Assembly: GCA_024645175.1 (NCBI GenBank)
Contig: JAHEGB010000007.1
Location: forward strand, 1-55,831
Source of the DNA: Microbacteriaceae bacterium
GTDB taxonomy: Bacteria; Actinomycetota; Actinomycetes; Actinomycetales; Microbacteriaceae
DNA: 55,831 nt
Direction of reading: 5' to 3'
Below the pieces are notes generated by a model. That model was not told where the DNA came from, ran no database searches, and saw nothing but the letters and a program-made list of their open reading frames with translations. Position 1 is the stretch's first letter. The number at the start of each line of letters is the position of its first letter. The position numbers and the translations under genes are program-made. This document shows positions 17,550 through 26,068 of this stretch, in pieces.

Positions 17550-18500
17550 ATGCACGCAGTCGGAATCGACATCGGTGGCACCAAGATTGCCGGCGCTTTG
17601 GTTGATGAATCGGGCCAGATTATTCGTGAGGCCCGAGTGGCAACGCCTGATGCCGGCGGCGACTCAATCGTTGAGGCCGTGGTTGCCATTGTGCAAGAGC
17701 TCGCAGCAGGCGAGTCGGTTATCGGAGTGGGTGTAGCTGCCGCTGGTTTTATTGACGCTGAGCAGGCAAACATTCTTTATGCCCCTAATTTGAGCTGGAG
17801 AAATTACCCTTTCAAGGCAAAACTCGAAGCTCTGCTTTCGTATCCAGTAATTATTGAAAACGACGCCAACGCCGCTGGCTGGGCCGAATTTCGCTATGGC
17901 GCTGGCCGAGGCACCAAGAACATGACCATGCTGACCATCGGCACTGGCGTTGGCGGTGCCGTAATTGCCGATTCAAAGATGTTGCGCGGAGGCTTTGGCA
18001 TCGGCGGCGAGCTTGGGCACATTCGTGTGGTGCCAGACGGCAGACTTTGTGGCTGTGGAGCACACGGATGCATCGAACAGTATGGCTCGGGCACGGCTCT
18101 GCTCAGATCTGCGCGTGAACTTGCCGATTCTGCGAACGACGCTGGCGCAAGGCTTCGTCGCCTTCGAGACGAAGCCGGCGAGCTCAAAGGAGAGCAGGTT
18201 TATCAGGCAATTCTCGAGGGCGATTCTGGGGCTCTTGGCCTGCTAGAAGACCTCGGCTCTTGGCTGGGCCAAACCATAGCCAGCCTTTCGGCAGTTCTCG
18301 ACCCTGAAGTCGTTGTAATTGGCGGAGGCGTTAGCGCCGCAGGTGAATTGCTTCTCGAGCCAATCCGCAAGGCATACCTGGCCAATATGCCCGCTCGTGG
18401 CTTCAGGCCAGAGCTGCAGCTAAAGGTGGCTGAGTTCGTAAATGACGCCGGAGTTGTCGGAGCAGCAGATCTCGTGCGTCTGGCAGCGGCTCAGCGGTAA
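17550..18500 (+). CDS. glk: ROK-family glucokinase
   Basis: A 316-residue sugar kinase phosphorylating glucose to glucose 6-phosphate. It shows the ATP-binding start DIGGTKIAGALVDE, the catalytic Asp in ENDANAAGWAE, the ROK signature with GGELGHIRV, and the zinc cluster CGCGAHGCIEQYGSG. The length is that of actinobacterial ATP-dependent ROK glucokinases rather than polyphosphate glucokinases. The ATG has GAAAGGG eight bases upstream, and a possible -10, TAAAAT, is at 17517-17522. It leads directly into plsC after 38 bases. Confidence 0.92.
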   Translation: MHAVGIDIGGTKIAGALVDESGQIIREARVATPDAGGDSIVEAVVAIVQELAAGESVIGVGVAAAGFIDAEQANILYAPNLSWRNYPFKAKLEALLSYPVIIENDANAAGWAEFRYGAGRGTKNMTMLTIGTGVGGAVIADSKMLRGGFGIGGELGHIRVVPDGRLCGCGAHGCIEQYGSGTALLRSARELADSANDAGARLRRLRDEAGELKGEQVYQAILEGDSGALGLLEDLGSWLGQTIASLSAVLDPEVVVIGGGVSAAGELLLEPIRKAYLANMPARGFRPELQLKVAEFVNDAGVVGAADLVRLAAAQR

Positions 18501-18538
18501 AATAGACCTTCTACGCGCTTTACCGAGAGGATGCTGAG

Positions 18539-19231
18539 ATGGCCTATTTCATCTTGAAGAACCTCATTCTCGGCCCGCTATTGAGACTCATCTTTCGCCC
18601 CTGGGTTCGTGGCATGGAAAACATCCCTGCATCAGGCGCCGCCATTTTGGCGAGCAATCACCTCTCTTTCTCTGATTCGATTTTCTTGCCGCTGCAGAGT
18701 CGTCGCCCTGTGGTGTTTCTTGCCAAGAGCGAATACTTCACGGGCAAGGGTGTTAAAGGCGCTCTAACCCGCTGGTTCTTTAAAGCCACGGGCCAGTTGC
18801 CAATCGACCGAAGCGGCGGCAAGGCGTCAGAGGCCTCCCTGAACACCGGTCTAAGCGTCTTGAGCCAGGGTCTCGTTCTAGGAATTTATCCAGAGGGAAC
18901 TCGCTCACCAGACGGAAAGCTTTATCGCGGCCGAACCGGCATCGCACGCATGGCGCTCGAATCGAAAGTTCCAGTGATTCCAGTTGCCATGATCGACACA
19001 GAAAAAGTTCAGCCAATTGGAAAACGTTTTCCGAGAATTCGTCGCGTGGGAATCGTCGTTGGCCAGCCACTCGATTTCTCGAGATTCGACGGCATGGAAG
19101 GCGACCGCATCGTTCTTCGTGCTGTCACCGACGAGATCATGTATGAGCTCGCAAAACTAAGCGGTCAAGAATATGTCGATGCATACGCATCGTCTGTGAA
19201 AGAAAAGCGTGCCAAGTTGGCGCGACAGTAA
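18539..19231 (+). CDS. plsC: 1-acyl-sn-glycerol-3-phosphate acyltransferase
   Basis: A 230-residue membrane-associated acyltransferase that makes phosphatidic acid from lysophosphatidic acid. The catalytic NHLSFSD motif (HX4D, His41 to Asp46) and the substrate-binding YPEGTRSPDG motif (about 117-126) are present, and an N-terminal hydrophobic segment precedes them. It corresponds to Rv2182c of M. tuberculosis, also near aroG. Its neighbours (acyl-CoA ligase, glucokinase) fit a lipid and carbon supply role. The Shine-Dalgarno GAGAGGA lies eight bases before the ATG. Confidence 0.92.
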   Translation: MAYFILKNLILGPLLRLIFRPWVRGMENIPASGAAILASNHLSFSDSIFLPLQSRRPVVFLAKSEYFTGKGVKGALTRWFFKATGQLPIDRSGGKASEASLNTGLSVLSQGLVLGIYPEGTRSPDGKLYRGRTGIARMALESKVPVIPVAMIDTEKVQPIGKRFPRIRRVGIVVGQPLDFSRFDGMEGDRIVLRAVTDEIMYELAKLSGQEYVDAYASSVKEKRAKLARQ

Positions 19232-19245
19232 AGTCAGGAAAAACC

Positions 19246-20607
19246 ATGGCAGAAAAAGTTGTTGAAGTAGATCCAGCAGTCCTCGCTGGGCTCGACAACT
19301 ATAAGAACCTGCCTGCAGTGCAGCAGCCCAACTGGCCAGACCAGCAGGCGCTTGAGGCCGTGCACCGCGAACTTTCAATTTTGCCTCCGCTAGTTTTTGC
19401 TGGTGAGGTTGACATCTTGCGCTCGAGACTCGCTCAAGCCGCTTCAGGAAAAGCATTTCTTTTGCAGGGTGGCGACTGCGCTGAAACTTTTGCAGATGCA
19501 ACCGCAGACCGCATTCGCAATCGAGTGAAGACCATCTTGCAGATGGCATTGGTGCTTACCTATGGCGCTTCGATGCCAATCATCAAAATGGGTCGCATGG
19601 CTGGCCAGTTTGCCAAGCCAAGATCGAGCGATAACGAAACTCGAGAAGGCGTTACGCTTCCGGCATACCGAGGCGATATCATCAACGGCTATGACTTCAC
19701 AGAAGAGTCACGCATTGCTGACCCAAAGAGAATCTTGCAGGCCTATCACACCTCGGCCTCGACGCTAAACCTAATCAGGGCATTCACCCAGGGTGGTTTT
19801 GCTGACTTGCGCTCTGTGCACGAATGGAACAAGGGCTTCGCCGACAATCCTGCAAACAAGCGCTACACCGAACTGGCTTCAGAAATCGACCGAGCTATCG
19901 CGTTCATGTCGGCATGCGGTGCTGACTTCGAGCAACTGCGCACGACTGAGTTCTACACCTCGCACGAGGGTTTGCTTTTCGACTACGAGCGCCCGATGAC
20001 TCGAATCGATTCAAGAACTGGCACGCCATACATCACAAGCGGCCACTTCATCTGGATAGGCGAGCGCACTCGCCAGCTCGATCATGCTCACGTTGATTAC
20101 CTCTCAAGAGTTCGCAATCCGATTGGTGTCAAGCTAGGCCCGACTACTCAAGTTTCTGACGTAATTGAGCTAATTGAGAAGCTCGACCCAAATCGCGAAC
20201 CCGGACGACTTACCTTCATCACTCGCATGGGTGCATCAAAGATTCGCGAAGAACTTCCGAAACTGGTTGAAGCAGTACGCGACAGCGATGCCAACCCGCT
20301 TTGGATCACAGACCCAATGCACGGAAACGGAATTACCACCAAGAACGGCTACAAGTCACGTCGATTCGATGACGTCATGGATGAAGTTCGCGGATTCTTC
20401 GAAGTTCACCGTGCTGCCGGAACTTTTCCGGGTGGAATTCACATCGAGCTAACTGGTGACGACGTAGCCGAGTGTTTGGGCGGAAGCGAACATATTGATG
20501 AAGCTTCGCTTGAGCAGCGCTATGAGAGTCTCTGTGATCCTAGATTGAATCACATGCAATCACTCGAGCTAGCTTTCTTGGTAGCCGAGTCGCTCGCAAA
20601 GCGTTAG
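19246..20607 (+). CDS. aroG: 3-deoxy-7-phosphoheptulonate synthase, class II
   Basis: This 453-residue class II DAHP synthase condenses phosphoenolpyruvate and erythrose 4-phosphate, the first step of the shikimate pathway. The conserved LQGGDCAETF (Cys78 a metal ligand), MGRMAGQFAKPRS, and WITDPMHGNG are all present, as are the terminal ECLGG and RYESLCDPRLN motifs. Length and motifs match AroG (Rv2178c) of M. tuberculosis, which is allosterically controlled and partners chorismate mutase. It is separated from the other aromatic genes (aroH, tyrA) by 15 kb. The stop overlaps the convergent kinase gene by four bases. Confidence 0.95.
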   Translation: MAEKVVEVDPAVLAGLDNYKNLPAVQQPNWPDQQALEAVHRELSILPPLVFAGEVDILRSRLAQAASGKAFLLQGGDCAETFADATADRIRNRVKTILQMALVLTYGASMPIIKMGRMAGQFAKPRSSDNETREGVTLPAYRGDIINGYDFTEESRIADPKRILQAYHTSASTLNLIRAFTQGGFADLRSVHEWNKGFADNPANKRYTELASEIDRAIAFMSACGADFEQLRTTEFYTSHEGLLFDYERPMTRIDSRTGTPYITSGHFIWIGERTRQLDHAHVDYLSRVRNPIGVKLGPTTQVSDVIELIEKLDPNREPGRLTFITRMGASKIREELPKLVEAVRDSDANPLWITDPMHGNGITTKNGYKSRRFDDVMDEVRGFFEVHRAAGTFPGGIHIELTGDDVAECLGGSEHIDEASLEQRYESLCDPRLNHMQSLELAFLVAESLAKR

Positions 20608-22511
20608 TGAGAAATCAAGGTAACGGTATTGCCGACCTTGAGTTTTGTTCCAACCGCGGCCGAAACCTTTTTCACTTTTGCAATTCCCCAATTGCTGCTG
20701 AGCTGATTGGTATCGACAACTACTCTGAGGCCCAGCGACTCGAGCAGAGTTTTTGAAGCGCTAATGGTTTCGCCGACGACCTTCGGCATGATCACGGTAT
20801 CGGGACCTTTAGAGACAACCAGGTTTACTTCGCCACCTTTTCCGAGTGGTTCGCTAAGCGGCACGAGAGACATCGCTTGGCCCTTAGGTGTGCTGTCGCT
20901 GTATTCTTCGGTGACGGTCTTCACTTTTAGACCCGCCACCTCGATGACGTTTATAGCAGTTGCTTGATCCATGCCACTAACTAGCGGAATTGCACCAAGA
21001 GAAATTTCTAGATCTATCGGGGAGCCCTCAGGTATTTTTGCGCCGTCGCTGCCATCAAAGGCGTAGATGGTGCCAATCTGAGCCGAGTTAAACCACGAAC
21101 TCACTTTGCCGACGGTGAATCCGTTCTGCAAAATCAGCCCCGTTGCCTCTACTAAAGTCTTTGAACTCAGGTCGGGTGCAGAGACTAACTTTGGCCCCGT
21201 TGATATTTTGAGCACGATCTTGCCGCCCCAATAAATTGCACCAGGCTGCGGTTCGGTTGCAATAACCAGCCCTTTAGAAACTGTCTTTGATGATTCTGAG
21301 ACGACTTCAATCGAATCGCCAAACACTTTGAGACTTGCAATCGCTTGGGCTTGAGTTCGACTGGTCAAGTCAGGCATTACTTGAAACCCGCCTGGGCCTG
21401 AGCTGAACCACCAGCCAGCGCCGAGTCCGAGAAGAAGAACCAAAACGCTAGAAACCAAGGCCTTAGTAACTCGATGGCCGGCGAAAAGCGCAGTGGTTTG
21501 CTCAGCGGGCTGATCGATATCAATTGCGACTGTTGCGTTGTGGTCACCCGAATTTTCGTGAAACGGATTACTGAAGACCTCTGTTGCATTTGCGTCAACG
21601 TTAAGTGGCGCTGCCATAACGGTTGTCTGGCGCAACAGAGCAGTTTGCTTGAGTTGTTGAGTCAGCTGACTCGTCGCCTTGCCTGTATTCAATTCATTTT
21701 TTGCACGAATAATGATTCGATGCAATTCGATAGCATCTGCTGGTCGGTGTTCTGGCAATTTTGCCGTCGCCCAGAGCACGATTTCATCGAGCAATTCCGG
21801 AACCGCTGCATTAACTGACGACGGGGCTGGAACCTCGCTATTCGCGTGCTGCATGGCGATCTGCACCGCTTGCTCGCCTTGATACGGCTGCTTGCCAGTC
21901 AAAAGCTCGAACAGCATGATGCCGGCCGCGTAAACATCGCTGCGCGCATCGGCAAGGCCGCGTGAAACCAGTTCAGGGCTCAGATAGGCAACCGTGCCAA
22001 CGACTCCACCAGTCTGTGTTTGCGCTGAAATTGGTCGAGCGAGACCGAAATCGCTGAGCTTGATTCGACCGTCGTCAGATAGCAAAACATTTTCGGGCTT
22101 GATGTCGCGGTGCAAAATTCCTGCGCCATGAGCCGCGGCAAGCCCCGCAATAATTGGCTCGAACACATCTAAAGCACGGCTAGCACTCAATGCACCAAAG
22201 TCGTCGAGGGCTTGACGAAGAGTGATGCCTGAAACATATTCCATCGCCAAGAAGACTGTGCCGCCATCTTCAGCTTGGTCAAAGACATTAACTAGGTTCG
22301 GGTGAGAAAGCTGAGCGGCAATTTTCGCTTCGCGAACAAATTTCTCGCGAAAGTTTTCATCATTTGCCAAGTGCGGGTGAATAACCTTGAGGGCGACCTT
22401 GCGGTCTAAGCGATTGTCTTCGGCGATGTATACCGTTGCCATGCCGCCGCGGGCAATTAGACGTTCAACCTTGTAACGCCCATTGATAACTTTGCCGACC
22501 AGGTCTGCCAC
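20604..22511 (-). CDS. pknL: Ser/Thr protein kinase with four PASTA domains, PknL by synteny
   Basis: A 635-residue membrane kinase. The cytoplasmic Hanks-type domain (residues about 10-275) has a Gly-rich loop ARGGMATVY, Lys42, the catalytic loop HRDIKPEN (134-141), DFG (154-156) and an activation loop with several Thr ending in SPE. A juxtamembrane linker follows, then one transmembrane helix (350-369), then four extracellular PASTA repeats that in this family bind peptidoglycan fragments or lipid II. Gene order (aroG, kinase, Rv2175c-like, polyprenyl synthase) matches PknL; mycobacterial PknL lacks PASTA repeats, while corynebacterial PknL has them. GTG start, overlapping the LysM gene stop by one base, so the two are co-transcribed. 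Confidence 0.92.
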   Translation of the reverse strand: MADLVGKVINGRYKVERLIARGGMATVYIAEDNRLDRKVALKVIHPHLANDENFREKFVREAKIAAQLSHPNLVNVFDQAEDGGTVFLAMEYVSGITLRQALDDFGALSASRALDVFEPIIAGLAAAHGAGILHRDIKPENVLLSDDGRIKLSDFGLARPISAQTQTGGVVGTVAYLSPELVSRGLADARSDVYAAGIMLFELLTGKQPYQGEQAVQIAMQHANSEVPAPSSVNAAVPELLDEIVLWATAKLPEHRPADAIELHRIIIRAKNELNTGKATSQLTQQLKQTALLRQTTVMAAPLNVDANATEVFSNPFHENSGDHNATVAIDIDQPAEQTTALFAGHRVTKALVSSVLVLLLGLGAGWWFSSGPGGFQVMPDLTSRTQAQAIASLKVFGDSIEVVSESSKTVSKGLVIATEPQPGAIYWGGKIVLKISTGPKLVSAPDLSSKTLVEATGLILQNGFTVGKVSSWFNSAQIGTIYAFDGSDGAKIPEGSPIDLEISLGAIPLVSGMDQATAINVIEVAGLKVKTVTEEYSDSTPKGQAMSLVPLSEPLGKGGEVNLVVSKGPDTVIMPKVVGETISASKTLLESLGLRVVVDTNQLSSNWGIAKVKKVSAAVGTKLKVGNTVTLISH

Positions 22512-23911
22512 TAGCTATCCTCGAGCTGATCTAGTTCGGCAAGCCAATTCCAAGCGCTCGGTTCCCACTTTGCGTATGCCGTTGGGTGCGCAGAGATTTG
22601 CACGGCTTGAGCAGCTTCTGTTAGCGACATTCGCTTCCAGCCAGAGATGTCTAGAAGGCCGCGAACATCTTTCTTTGTCGGGCTCGTTGGCCCGCCGAAA
22701 AAGGCCCTGATCGAGTAATCGATATTCATAATCTCGGTTTTAGAGCCCCAGTGAGCAGACGGTCTCTGTTGAAAGAGGCCAATTGAGTCACGGTCGCCAA
22801 AGCCTATGTTGCGCAAACTCGACTCTTGCATAGCGGTTGCCAGTGCAATCACGATGCCATAATCACCGATTCGCAACTCGCGCCCAACCTCGATGATTGC
22901 CGAGGCGTTTGCTCGCATTTCATCGGTAAGGGGAGTCAGTCTTGGGCAGTTCAGCGCCGAGTGCACGTTTGGAATAACCAACTTTTGCCCAATGAAAATA
23001 GTTGAATTCCAGGTGAGGTTGTTTGCCGATAGCAAAGCTTGTGAAGTCACTCCAAAAACAGCGGCCAGTTTGCTAATGGTTTCGCCGGCCTTGATTTTGT
23101 GAAAACCGTGGAACAGGCAGATGGCAGTCGGTTTTCCTACTTCGTTTCCAGTTACCGATGATGGGCTGTCTACATCGGCTGACTTTGCAGGAATCTCGAG
23201 AATTTGACCAACAAAAATTAGCGAGGTCTTAGTGAGTTTGTTTGCCTTCAATAGCGAGGCAAGAGATATGTTATGCAGCTTTGCAATCTGGCTCAACGTT
23301 TCACCGTTGGCTACCAAGTGTTCGTCGGCGGTAACGGTTCGATTTATAGTCTTTGCCGGAGTAACTTCTCTTACGTTTAGCTTTTGCCCCGGAAAAATCA
23401 GAGAGCGCTCTTGCAAGTTGTTTAGGGCAAGCAAAGTGTTTAGCTTCAACGAATATTTGTTTGCAATTTGAGAAAGTGTCTCGCCGCTTTTTACCTGGTG
23501 AAGAGCGGGGCCAATTGTTTTTTCGACAACCGAGGGATGCACGGCGTCTCTGAAAATTCTCAGAACCTGACCTGGCATCAAGAGAGACGACTCAGTTAGG
23601 TTGTTGATTTTTAGAAGTTCACGGGTGGTGGTTGAGAATTTCTTCGCAACGCCAGAAATAGTGTCACCGCTTTCGACGGTGTAAGTGCTCTGTTTCGAAA
23701 TGGTGTTTTGCGTGCCGGTGTTGTCGGCTGCCTCGGAGGTCTGGCTGGCGGTTTCGTTTCTATCTGACGATGTGTCGTGCTGCTGGCTCGCATTTGCAGC
23801 ATCTGCAATTGGAGAAATCGATCCGATTATTGATATCGGCAAAGTAGCGAGAGCCAGGGCAACCTTTTTAGGGTCTTGGCCACGTGTCTTGTCTTCGCCT
23901 GATTCGCTCAT
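22511..23911 (-). CDS. secreted LysM protein with C-terminal lysozyme-like domain
   Basis: A 466-residue protein with a hydrophobic N-terminal segment (residues 17-38, VALALATLPISIIGSIS) that looks like a signal peptide, then four LysM repeats (about 77-119, 138-180, 198-241, 271-314), each with the SGDT/SGET...PGQ/GQ pattern that binds peptidoglycan. The last 140 residues contain AMQESSLRN and DSIGLFQQRPS, a lysozyme-like arrangement in which Glu363 would be the acid. Two cysteines (265, 322) could form a disulfide. It is translated just before the PASTA kinase, which suggests a linked cell-wall function. The enzymatic activity is inferred, not shown. Confidence 0.8.
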   Translation of the reverse strand: MSESGEDKTRGQDPKKVALALATLPISIIGSISPIADAANASQQHDTSSDRNETASQTSEAADNTGTQNTISKQSTYTVESGDTISGVAKKFSTTTRELLKINNLTESSLLMPGQVLRIFRDAVHPSVVEKTIGPALHQVKSGETLSQIANKYSLKLNTLLALNNLQERSLIFPGQKLNVREVTPAKTINRTVTADEHLVANGETLSQIAKLHNISLASLLKANKLTKTSLIFVGQILEIPAKSADVDSPSSVTGNEVGKPTAICLFHGFHKIKAGETISKLAAVFGVTSQALLSANNLTWNSTIFIGQKLVIPNVHSALNCPRLTPLTDEMRANASAIIEVGRELRIGDYGIVIALATAMQESSLRNIGFGDRDSIGLFQQRPSAHWGSKTEIMNIDYSIRAFFGGPTSPTKKDVRGLLDISGWKRMSLTEAAQAVQISAHPTAYAKWEPSAWNWLAELDQLEDS

Positions 23912-23974
23912 TTTTCCTAATGCTTCAGGGAATATCGTGCCATCTGAGGCCGTTTTTACCCGTCAAGCGCTTCG

Positions 23975-24340
23975 GTGTGGCAATCTTTACCTGTGTCAGA
24001 TGTATTTTCTAATGTGTCAGCTTGGTTGACCGTTCCCGAAGCCGCCGAGTTGCTCGAGGTTCCACTCGGTCGTGTGCGTAGGTTGATCGAAGACCACCAC
24101 CTAATTTCGATCAAGCGTGATGGCGTGCAATTTGTGCCTGCCGAACTCATCGTCGATAAAGAGCCGCTGCCAAGCCTTCACGGAACAATCGTGGTTCTTC
24201 TCGATGCCGGCTTTGACCTGAACGGTGCTATCGAATGGCTCTACACGAACAATGAGGTTTTGGGGCAGACGCCGATGGCAGCTCTTGTTTCAGGAAAAAA
24301 GGCCGAGATCAGAAGGCTGGCTCAAGCCCTGGCTCTATAG
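23975..24340 (+). CDS. Rv2175c-like DNA-binding protein
   Basis: A small protein of up to 121 residues with an N-terminal helix-turn-helix (WLTVPEAAELLEVPLGRVRRLIED) and a C-terminal helical part (HGTIVVLLDAGFDLNGAIEWLY). It matches Rv2175c of M. tuberculosis, a DNA-binding protein that is phosphorylated by PknL, both in sequence pattern and in place. The start is uncertain: in-frame GTG codons are at 23975, 23993 and 24014, none with a clear Shine-Dalgarno sequence. The helix-turn-helix begins just after the last one. It is divergent from the LysM-kinase pair, with as few as 63 bases between. Confidence 0.8.
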   Translation: MWQSLPVSDVFSNVSAWLTVPEAAELLEVPLGRVRRLIEDHHLISIKRDGVQFVPAELIVDKEPLPSLHGTIVVLLDAGFDLNGAIEWLYTNNEVLGQTPMAALVSGKKAEIRRLAQALAL

Positions 24341-25453
24341 CTAGTGTGAGCGGTTAATAACCAATAGCGCTAGTTGCCGCAAGGCATCCTTGGCTTCGGC
24401 CTCTAGTTCGATTTTCTCAAGCAACTGCATCGACTCGGTGCCGAGTTGCTCAATTAGATCTTCGGTCTTCTTTAGAGCGCCGCAGCCGACGATGGTTTGC
24501 TGCAAGAAGCGAATCTGATCATCAGATAGTTCGCGAGAAGTCAACATCTCGTCAAAGACTCGACCAACTGCGCCATCGAGTGTCTCTCTTGTCAGGCCGA
24601 CAAGTACAGTGCGTTTTCCTTCGCGCAGATCGTCGCCGGCTGGCTTGCCCGTAACTTGAGGGTCGCCAAAAACACCGAGAACGTCATCGCGAAGCTGAAA
24701 AGCCAGACCTAGAGGAATCGCGAATGCACCGAGAGCCTTGCGTTCTGATTGGTTCGCGCCTGCAAAAGCAGCGCCGATGAGCAGGGGAGCCTCGATCGAA
24801 TACTTTGCTGTCTTGTAGAGCATCACTCGGTTCGCTCGAGCAACTGCCTCGCTTGGGTTTCGACTCGGTGCGGCGTTCTCTTCGAGAACGTCGAGATACT
24901 GCCCGGCCATAATTTCAACTCGCATGCGACTGAATTCTTCGCGGCAGGCTTGCTCAATCTCGGGCGTTGGTGCGTGTAGCAATGCGTTTCCGAAAATTTC
25001 GCTGCTCCAACTGAGCATCAGGTCGCCGACAAGAACAGAACCGGCTTGGCCGAAACGCTCTTTGCTTCCGGCCCAGGCCTCGGTTTCGTGCAGCGATTCA
25101 AAATTCTTGTGAACTGCCGGCTTTCCGCGGCGCGTGTCTGACTGGTCAAGCAAGTCATCATGCACGAGTGCTGCCGCGTGGAACATTTCTAGCGCGGCGC
25201 AGATGCCAACAACGGCTTCGAGTGATTGATCTCGCTGTTCTTGGGTCAATTGCAGATTGCTAGCCAGGTTTCCGGCCCATGACCAATAGCAGAACTGAGC
25301 TCTAAAGCGCTTTCCGCCTTGAAGAAGATCCTGGGCGAAGTCGACTAGCGGGTACAAGTCTTCTGAGATGAGGCCAAAATCACGTCTGCGGCTAGCGCAA
25401 AAATCATCCAGTTGCTTTTGGATGGCGTTTAGCAAAATTGAAGACTCGAGCAC
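24341..25453 (-). CDS. idsA: polyprenyl diphosphate synthase, IdsA2-like
   Basis: A 370-residue trans-prenyltransferase that extends allylic diphosphates with isopentenyl diphosphate. The first Asp-rich motif is DDLLD (99-103, followed by RRG), the second is shortened to DDVLG (256-260), as is usual in actinobacterial IdsA proteins; GGKRFR near residue 47 binds diphosphate. The product length (geranylgeranyl or other) cannot be read from the sequence. Synteny points to IdsA2 (Rv2173). The GTG start has no Shine-Dalgarno, but TAGGCT lies exactly six bases upstream, fitting a leaderless mRNA. Its stop abuts the Rv2175c-like gene. Confidence 0.9.
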   Translation of the reverse strand: MLESSILLNAIQKQLDDFCASRRRDFGLISEDLYPLVDFAQDLLQGGKRFRAQFCYWSWAGNLASNLQLTQEQRDQSLEAVVGICAALEMFHAAALVHDDLLDQSDTRRGKPAVHKNFESLHETEAWAGSKERFGQAGSVLVGDLMLSWSSEIFGNALLHAPTPEIEQACREEFSRMRVEIMAGQYLDVLEENAAPSRNPSEAVARANRVMLYKTAKYSIEAPLLIGAAFAGANQSERKALGAFAIPLGLAFQLRDDVLGVFGDPQVTGKPAGDDLREGKRTVLVGLTRETLDGAVGRVFDEMLTSRELSDDQIRFLQQTIVGCGALKKTEDLIEQLGTESMQLLEKIELEAEAKDALRQLALLVINRSH

Positions 25454-25459
25454 GCGACA

Positions 25460-25465
25460 AGCCTA
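25460..25465 (-). promoter_or_regulatory. -10 element of a probable leaderless promoter (idsA)
   Basis: On the bottom strand TAGGCT is followed by exactly six bases and the GTG start of the polyprenyl synthase. The distance places the transcription start at the start codon. The same spacing occurs before the ParA-like gene at 10365 and before pyrD. Confidence 0.5.
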
Positions 25466-25521
25466 ACCTGCGGCATTTACAAAAACACGGCTCTTGCCTA
25501 TGCTCAGAAGAGGAGGTCACC

Positions 25522-25890
25522 ATGGGATTGTCAGAGAGCGAAAAGCGAGTTCTTGAAGAACTCGAACGCAATTTGTATGAAAATGACGCCGATTTTGCCC
25601 GCAAAACTAAGGCCAAAATCGACCAGGTCTCGTCGCGCGGGGCAAATTCTCCGGCCAAGGTGATCGCCGGCGCATTATTGGCAGTCATCGGAATCTCGAT
25701 TCTGGTCTTTGCCGCAATCACTCAATTGCCACCAGTAGGCGTCGCAGGCTTTTTAATCATGCTTTTTGGTCTGCTAATGGCGAGTGCGAGTGCCAAGACG
25801 GGCGCTCCGAGCACAGGCTCAGCTAAGAAGCCAGCCAAGCAACAGGGCAGCTTCTTCGAAGATCGATGGAACCGCCGAACCGAAGACTAA
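25522..25890 (+). CDS. DUF3040 family membrane protein
   Basis: A 122-residue protein of unknown function found next to mraZ in many Actinobacteria (Rv2169c in M. tuberculosis). It starts MGLSESEKRVLEELERNLYE, the family hallmark, then has two transmembrane helices (about 47-65 and 72-90) and a short polar tail ending in Arg-rich residues. The Shine-Dalgarno AGGAGG lies five bases before the ATG at 25522; an earlier in-frame ATG at 25438 lies within the divergent idsA gene and lacks a ribosome site. A strong terminator follows the stop, so it is separated from the dcw operon. Confidence 0.88.
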   Translation: MGLSESEKRVLEELERNLYENDADFARKTKAKIDQVSSRGANSPAKVIAGALLAVIGISILVFAAITQLPPVGVAGFLIMLFGLLMASASAKTGAPSTGSAKKPAKQQGSFFEDRWNRRTED

Positions 25891-25906
25891 ATAGCCCAGG
25901 TTTCAT

Positions 25907-25932
25907 AGCACCCGAAAATCGGGTGCTTTTTT
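25907..25932 (+). terminator. intrinsic terminator after the DUF3040 gene
   Basis: A perfect nine-base-pair stem, AGCACCCGA with TCGGGTGCT, closes a three-base loop and is followed by six T residues. It separates the DUF3040 gene from the mraZ promoter. Confidence 0.92.
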
Positions 25933-26018
25933 CATTTAAACGGCCCATTTTTGGGAATCTTGTCCAATATTTGGCAAATTTGTGGGATTTTGCTCCACCG
26001 CTAAAGACCGCTAGATTA

Positions 26019-26047
26019 TTGAGAATTTCATATCAAAACGTTATAAA
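26019..26047 (+). promoter_or_regulatory. promoter of the mraZ/dcw operon
   Basis: The -35 hexamer TTGAGA (26019-26024) and the -10 hexamer TATAAA (26042-26047) are separated by 17 bases, matching the housekeeping sigma factor pattern. The predicted start point is near 26054, giving an mraZ leader of about 75 bases that contains the DnaA-box 9-mer and the MraZ-type repeats. Confidence 0.6.
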
Positions 26048-26068
26048 TATTCCGCAAAATGTGCCGTT

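Noticed and set aside
21474-21818. Forward-strand open frame inside the kinase gene
   Set aside because: It is antisense to the linker and kinase domain, has no ribosome site and no family pattern.
23975-24013. The longest start for the Rv2175c-like gene as certain
   Set aside because: Three GTG codons in frame lack clear ribosome sites; the longest form is reported but the start is not settled.
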